Source: Dunaliella salina | Taxonomy: Eukaryota; Chlorophyta; Chlorophyceae; Chlamydomonadales; Dunaliellaceae | Direction of reading: 5' to 3' | Assembly: GCA_002284615.2 (NCBI GenBank) | Contig: MU069450.1 | Span: 255,568 to 266,267 of the forward strand | Length of the DNA: 10,700 bases | Part shown: piece after piece, positions 7,626-10,700 of the stretch | Numbering within the stretch: the stretch's first letter is position 1 | Layout: each line of letters opens with the position of its first letter | Made by a program: the position numbers and the translations under genes | The notes under the pieces: model-generated | What the model was told of the DNA's origin: nothing | What the model saw: only the letters and a program-made list of their open reading frames with translations | Databases searched by the model: none

Positions 7626-7835
7626 ATAGCGCTATATGAGCCAAACCTACAGCGCTATTTTGCGCTATATAAAATCGCTACAATCCTCCAGAACTCCCCT
7701 TTCCGAGTCAAATTTGGCCATCAGATTCGGATGGCAGGTGGGGGGCTGTCCACAGAGCACATTGACCAAAAGTTAAAGTGAACAAATAATTTCGTCAAGC
7801 TCTGGGCGTGATCTAGCCCAAATATAGCGCTATAT
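7624..7835. promoter_or_regulatory. Subterminal palindromic repeats of the hAT element
   Basis: ATATAGCGCTATAT is a perfect 14-base palindrome at 7624-7637 and 7822-7835, with partial copies AGCGCTAT at 7651-7658 and TGCGCTATAT at 7661-7670. A further copy lies next to the other end (8718-8730). Short subterminal repeats serve as transposase binding sites in hAT elements; that role is inferred here. Confidence 0.6.
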
Positions 7836-8085
7836 CAGCACTTAAGCAGACTTTGCCTTGTACTTGCACTGCCCTGTGCACTTAGACTATCCCCATTCCT
7901 CTCCTCCTTTCATCTAAGCATGGGACAGCTCAGGTTTTCCTTTCCACTCAACAACTTCAAAATGCTTCAGTCGGAGCAGCAGTTGTGCATGCCAGATCGC
8001 TGTTCCAAAATCTGATCTGTTCAGTTTTCCACTCCCGCACATCTAGCGTTTGAATCATTTCCCTCAGCGCTTTCTTTGCTGCAAG

Positions 8086-8433
8086 CTAGGAGTACCACTC
8101 TGCAGGCATGTTTGCCCATGTGTACACCAGCTTCTCAGCCATCTCAATGGTGAGGCGGTTGCGCAAGGCTGTGAATATGCTCCCAAAGTCTGACCAATTC
8201 CTCTCAGCTGCAGCAGTGGTGGCGTGGGCCGACAGCAGCTTGTTGGCAGCATGAGCCAGCAGAGGGAACAGCTTGTCTGCCTTATAAAGCCGGAAGTTGC
8301 GCGCGTAGTCGGGCTTGCTAATGCTGATGATCTGAAGCTGCGAGGGGTCTGCTGAGTAGTCTCGCTTCTTGAGGAATGTGCTAGCCTCAGCCATGAGGCA
8401 CCCTTCCACTCCAGCACGCACAGCCCCCCACAC
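8086..8433 (-). pseudogene. hAT transposase C-terminal dimerisation domain, truncated
   Basis: This frame gives 115 residues, ending WYS before a TAG at 8086-8088. Residues 55-80 (LFPLLAHAANKLLSAH, then ATTAAAERNW) and residues 81-108 (SDFGSIFTALRNRL, then MAEKLVYTWANM) fit the hAT family C-terminal dimerisation region. The small-residue/AERNWS core and the RNRL helix are easy to see. The usual transposase is 600 residues or more, so the BED zinc finger and the DDE catalytic domain are gone. Upstream of 8433 the sense seems to pass into another frame (KAWSERFTAKIKPE near 8470-8430), implying a frameshift. The Met at 8433 is internal. If expressed, such a piece could pair with full transposase, but nothing here shows expression. 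Confidence 0.88.
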
Positions 8434-8498
8434 TCAGGCTTGATTTTGGCAGTGAATCTTTCACTCCATGCCTTATCGCCACCCATCGTCAGCTTCTT

Positions 8499-8538
8499 GT
8501 GCAGTTCTAAGGGCTTCAGTCGGCCCTTAGAACTGCAC
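8499..8538. repeat. 16-bp perfect hairpin inside the hAT element
   Basis: GTGCAGTTCTAAGGGC (8499-8514) pairs exactly with 8523-8538 across an 8-base loop. It lies just upstream of the surviving transposase piece, near where the internal deletion junction should be. It may be a product of the deletion event. Confidence 0.85.
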
Positions 8539-8717
8539 GAAGGACTGCCCTGCACGAATGACTGCCTGCCTTCCTCGTCTTATGCATTCTTCATCCATGT
8601 TGCATCTCCTGGGACTATATCCGCCATTTTATGTACAAGGCCTCTCTGGACCGATTTGGGCCTTATAGGAGCGATTTTGCGACACCTGATTTTGGCACGC
8701 TCTACATCCCAAACTTG

Positions 8718-8730
8718 TATAGCGCTATAT
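8718..8730. promoter_or_regulatory. Right-end subterminal palindrome of the hAT element
   Basis: TATAGCGCTATAT matches the left subterminal palindrome (7624-7637) except for one missing outer base. It sits directly inside the right terminal repeat unit. Confidence 0.6.
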
Positions 8731-8822
8731 GCCAATGCCGATTCATACACATGATGACAAACGTAAGAATACAAATATGCCAATGCCGATCCCTACACAT
8801 GATGACAAAGGTGAGAATACAA
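8727..8822 (+). repeat. 48-bp tandem duplication across the hAT right junction
   Basis: Units 8727-8774 and 8775-8822 agree at 44 of 48 positions. Each unit holds the last part of the hAT right end, the CACATGAT target sequence and about 20 bases of host flank. In the inner unit the transposon terminus is altered (GATTCATA in place of GATCCCTA), so the outer unit carries the matching end. The duplication therefore happened after the insertion. Confidence 0.9.
8783..8795 (-). repeat. hAT right terminal inverted repeat
   Basis: ATGCCGATCCCTA is the exact complement of 7613-7625 and abuts CACATGAT at 8796-8803. Confidence 0.93.
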
Positions 8823-8908
8823 AACGCTTTAGAAATCTGGTAAGTCGTCGTCAACCAGGTGTGCCTTTGATTGAGACAGCAGGCAAGATGGGATCTTTTT
8901 CATCAGGG

Positions 8909-9027
8909 AAGCATGCCCTGCACAGTTCAGCGTTCAAGCAATCACTGAGACACACAAGTGCAAGCCTGCTGCCATGGTCACCGTGTTGAGAGAGAGCATG
9001 CTTATGGACACGTAAGCATGCCCTGCA
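8909..9027 (+). repeat. Repeated AAGCATGCCCTGCA motif
   Basis: AAGCATGCCCTGCA occurs at 8909-8922 and 9014-9027, with a one-base variant at 7491-7504 on the other side of the hAT insertion. The first two are each followed within 30 bases by GCGTTC. These look like diverged copies of a larger unit. Confidence 0.5.
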
Positions 9028-9079
9028 TTGTTTCAAAGTTGAGCGTTCTCATGGCAAAGCCAAGAGAGCAAAGTGGCTC

Positions 9080-9115
9080 ACATGCAAAATGAGTGCGACA
9101 TGCAGAATGAGCGCA
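9080..9115 (+). repeat. 18-bp tandem pair
   Basis: ACATGCAAAATGAGTGCG (9080-9097) is followed directly by ACATGCAGAATGAGCGCA (9098-9115), 15 of 18 positions the same. Outside this pair, 9028-9223 holds no gene that I can see. Confidence 0.8.
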
Positions 9116-9223
9116 ACATCGCCTCAAGGAAAACCTTGGAAAAATGTCCTCAAGGGATTTGGTTAAACATAGGGCAAAAAATTAAACCTCAAGCAGCCTG
9201 TTCAATTATACTCATACGTACAT

Positions 9224-9312
9224 GATGAGGCCCCTCCTAGCTTGACAGTCAGGGGACCTTCCCATAATGCACGCGGCCTCTGGTCTGCGTAGGCTTTCCT
9301 TCCTCTTTTCCT
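9224..9312 (+). repeat. SINE-like repeat, copy C, 3' end only
   Basis: This shares the 3' end of copies A and B: TGAGGCC, then CTTCCC, TAATGCACGCGGCCT, TGCGTAG and a pyrimidine tail (9291-9312). The stem-loop at ACGC...GCGT is kept, with GGC changed to GGT, which still allows a G-U pair. Only the last 90 bases or so are recognisable, so it is 5' truncated or badly diverged. It has the same orientation as copy B. Confidence 0.65.
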
Positions 9313-9448
9313 ACTCACACACATACTTTCAATAATACCAGGATGAACTAATCCCCTATATCTGCATCGGAATCACACAGGTGTTGGGATTATTGAATTA
9401 CACACCAGTTTTGTTTACTTTTCCAACAAAAGCGTGAGGGAGCCTGCC
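9313..9448. other. Short unassigned stretch
   Basis: AT-moderate sequence with no motif, repeat or open frame worth naming. Confidence 0.4.
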
Positions 9449-9631
9449 TCAGTCAAAGGCCCACTTGCTTGTACTACGACCCCAAAGGTTTCTCAAGCGT
9501 TTAGTAATGTTACCTTTGTAATCATGTGCTGGGCATAATTCAAGGATCCCAACTTTAAGGATTCCTGCATGTTTGTCTGGTGACCTTCCTCTTTGAGCCG
9601 TTGGGCTAGTGCAAAGAGCCAGTGTTGGCAC
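9449..9631 (-). pseudogene. Second copy of the unknown HDxKG peptide
   Basis: This minus-strand frame of 60 residues contains LCPAHDYKGNITKRLRNLWG at residues 32-51. Its HDYKGNITKRLRNL aligns with HDDKGENTKRFRNL, encoded in opposite orientation at 8799-8840. DNA from 9527 down to about 9465 aligns without gaps to 8796-8860 at roughly two thirds identity. The frame continues without a Met upstream (KQWYKVNV before the Met at 9631). Function and family are unknown to me. Preservation of the peptide while the DNA diverged suggests both derive from a protein-coding element. Confidence 0.5.
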
Positions 9632-9675
9632 ATTGACTTTGTACCACTGCTTGCCAAAAAGGCTCTTAGCGGAGA

Positions 9676-9755
9676 CGGTTTTAAGCTGCTTGTCCGAAAA
9701 GCAAAAACCAGCTGAAGGCGGTTTTAGGCTGCTTGTCTGAAAAGCATGAACCAGC
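9676..9755 (+). repeat. 43-bp period tandem repeat
   Basis: CGGTTTTAAGCTGCTTGTC at 9676 recurs as CGGTTTTAGGCTGCTTGTC at 9719. The 37-base cores agree at 33 positions and each ends in ACCAGC. Confidence 0.85.
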
Positions 9756-9780
9756 GAGTAAATTAAGCAAGCGGCCTGCT

Positions 9781-9818
9781 TCTGAACCCATCAGAGGACT
9801 CTGAACCCACCAGAGGAC
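9781..9818 (+). repeat. 19-bp tandem pair
   Basis: TCTGAACCCATCAGAGGAC (9781-9799) is followed directly by the same sequence with one change (9800-9818). Confidence 0.9.
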
Positions 9819-10243
9819 TGATGGCTACCCATGGCAATTCCTTTGCTCTGGTTATGCTTCCCCTTTTCGGCGGCCTGGAGCGGACCAACAGTGCCCCTTC
9901 AGCCGCCAAGACAACTTGGGCACTCGCTGTACCACACCACCTCTAAATGATCCTCTTTGATTCACACACACCACCTCCCACCTTTCAATGATCCTGCTTG
10001 ATTCTTTATGACCCTCCAATGATTCCCAGGGCATCTTTTGACCTGAGCTAAAGGCGTCACCTCCAAATCATCTCTTTCCCTGCAGAAGTAGTTCTCCTGT
10101 CTCTCTTCTTTTCCCATCTCCTTTCCTGTGGTCCCTCTGTGTTCCTCTGTGCTCACCCCACACTGAGACTGGGCACTGCCACCCCAAAGTTCCCTAGCCA
10201 GCTGCACGGCCTCTCTGCCTCACTCCACCACACAATTCCGCAA
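9819..10243. other. Pyrimidine-rich stretch with no gene
   Basis: The plus strand is C/T-rich, most strongly at 10085-10160. AATGATCCTCTTTGATTC (9946-9963) recurs with two changes at 9987-10004, preceded in both cases by ACCACCTC. Minus-strand frames here (10034-9852, 10207-9962) show no motif and mirror the skewed composition. Confidence 0.5.
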
Positions 10244-10262
10244 GATGTCATTGCACCGGACC

Positions 10263-10440
10263 AATCATGCAAGTCGTGCAAGTTTGGCTGAAGGCACACT
10301 TATAGGACAAGATATGTAGGCTGCTCCACGTCACTGAGGCAGCAGCAAAGCCCGCGACAATGTATCGACCCAACCATGCAAGTCTAGCTGGGGGCACACT
10401 TCTAAAGCAAAATGTGTTTAGGTTGCCCTATGTCACTGGA
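10263..10440 (+). repeat. Diverged tandem repeat, period about 109 bp
   Basis: 10263-10337 and 10372-10440 are related copies. Shared blocks are CATGCAAGT, GGCACACTT and GTCACTG, in the same order. The first copy has an extra internal CAAGT step, and the two differ at many positions. Confidence 0.7.
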
Positions 10441-10617
10441 GCACCAGTGAATTATTTAACAATCAAATTGCAATTCAAAGGCATTTCTTTTGCCCATGCT
10501 CCGCTTAGCATCGCTCTCTCAGATAAACCTTTCCTGCGTGCTGGTCGGTTCCAAACACGCCTCCCACTTTGCGTGGCGCGCAAAGCTGCATCAGCTAAGC
10601 TGTGCAGCACAGAGCTG

Positions 10618-10618
<1 letters not shown>
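10441..10618. other. Short unassigned stretch before the microsatellite
   Basis: No gene is seen. Small self-complementary pieces (AGCTGCATCAGCT, GTGCAGCAC) lie at 10584-10610. Confidence 0.35.

Positions 10619-10700
<82 letters not shown>
10619..10700 (+). repeat. (CT)n microsatellite, at least 41 units
   Basis: Uninterrupted CT dinucleotides run from 10619 to the end of the window, so the full length is unknown. Confidence 0.98.

Larger units (their letters stand above)
7605..8803 (-). mobile_element. Internally deleted hAT transposon with 8-bp target-site duplication
   Basis: The element is 7613-8795, 1183 bp. Perfect 13-base terminal inverted repeats TAGGGATCGGCAT lie at 7613-7625 and, complementary, at 8783-8795. 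Identical CACATGAT duplications flank it at 7605-7612 and 8796-8803. Inside each end is the palindrome ATAGCGCTAT (7624-7637, 8718-8730), with further copies at 7651-7670 and 7822-7835; these are probable transposase binding sites. The only coding remnant is the C-terminal dimerisation domain of a hAT transposase on the minus strand. The catalytic part is missing, so the copy is non-autonomous but could be mobilised in trans. Confidence 0.92.
7433..8989 (+). pseudogene. Unknown reading frame interrupted by the hAT insertion
   Basis: The left part 7433-7612 encodes 60 residues ending MDTYSAHD, and the hAT element begins with an in-frame TAG. The right part 8796-8989 continues HDDKGENTKRFRNL and runs to a TGA at 8987-8989. 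If the element and one copy of the 8-base duplication are removed, the two sides stay in the same frame, about 124 residues from the Met at 7433. That is the evidence that a single frame was split. The HDxKGxxTKRxRNL peptide recurs in an inverted copy at 9449-9631 with changes that keep the residues, which argues that it once coded for protein. I do not recognise the family; a transposon-derived protein is likely given the setting. The true start is unknown. Confidence 0.5.

Noticed and set aside
8064..8555. 163-codon minus-strand frame overlapping the hAT transposase piece
   Set aside because: It is out of frame with the clear dimerisation domain. Only its first residues may reflect the original protein before a frameshift.
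9962..10207. 81-codon minus-strand frame, charged protein
   Set aside because: It is the complement of a pyrimidine-rich stretch, and skewed composition explains the Glu/Lys/Arg content.
9640..10440. CRISPR array
   Set aside because: The repeats are few, diverged and directly adjacent, without regular spacers.

Overview
The window reads as repeat-dominated nuclear DNA of a eukaryote. I find no intact host gene, no rRNA or tRNA gene, and no bacterial-style operon. Every recognisable protein piece comes from a transposable element, and each is broken by stops, frameshifts or later insertions. The best organism guess is a unicellular green alga, possibly Dunaliella-like. This rests on the style of the non-LTR retrotransposon tail (RNase H, a zinc-knuckle block, then a GVAGTIFN...LCKLGL tail), the moderate base composition and the long CT and poly-C tracts. 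It is an inference, not a demonstrated assignment.

Positions 1 to about 4210 hold a minus-strand non-LTR retrotransposon relic with later insertions in and around it. The RNase H domain begins at 4210 (FTDGS motif), breaks at 4055 and resumes at 2991. It is followed by a zinc-binding block (2161-2609), an endonuclease-like module (1878-2160) and a C-terminal tail (1507-1881). The roughly 1.06 kb that splits RNase H contains a 340-bp SINE-like repeat (copy B, 3689-4028) with a 13-bp target-site duplication. An inverted copy (A) lies at 284-684 and a fragment (C) at 9224-9312. A 145-bp hAT-type MITE (1089-1233) with perfect 13-bp terminal inverted repeats and a perfect 8-bp target duplication lies downstream of the retroelement tail.

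Positions 4320-5893 form a long imperfect inverted repeat with arms of about 680 bp and a spacer of about 210 bp. Positions 6218-6416 form a second, much cleaner hairpin with 84-bp arms and a 19-bp loop, which looks young. The stretch 6417-7432 has no recognisable gene, only short diverged repeats.

Positions 7613-8795 are an internally deleted hAT transposon. It keeps both ends, an 8-bp duplication (CACATGAT) and the C-terminal dimerisation domain of its transposase on the minus strand. It sits inside an open reading frame of unknown function. Removing the element and one target copy leaves the flanks (7433-7612 and 8796-8989) in the same frame. A related peptide (HDxKGxxTKRxRNL) is encoded in opposite orientation at 9449-9631. 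The right hAT junction carries a 48-bp tandem duplication that includes transposon end, target site and flank.

From 9640 to the end there are only short diverged tandem repeats, a pyrimidine-rich stretch and a (CT)41 microsatellite that runs off the edge. The elements do not work together as a system. The interest lies in the order of insertions, two large hairpins that could give double-stranded RNA, and an unidentified conserved peptide.
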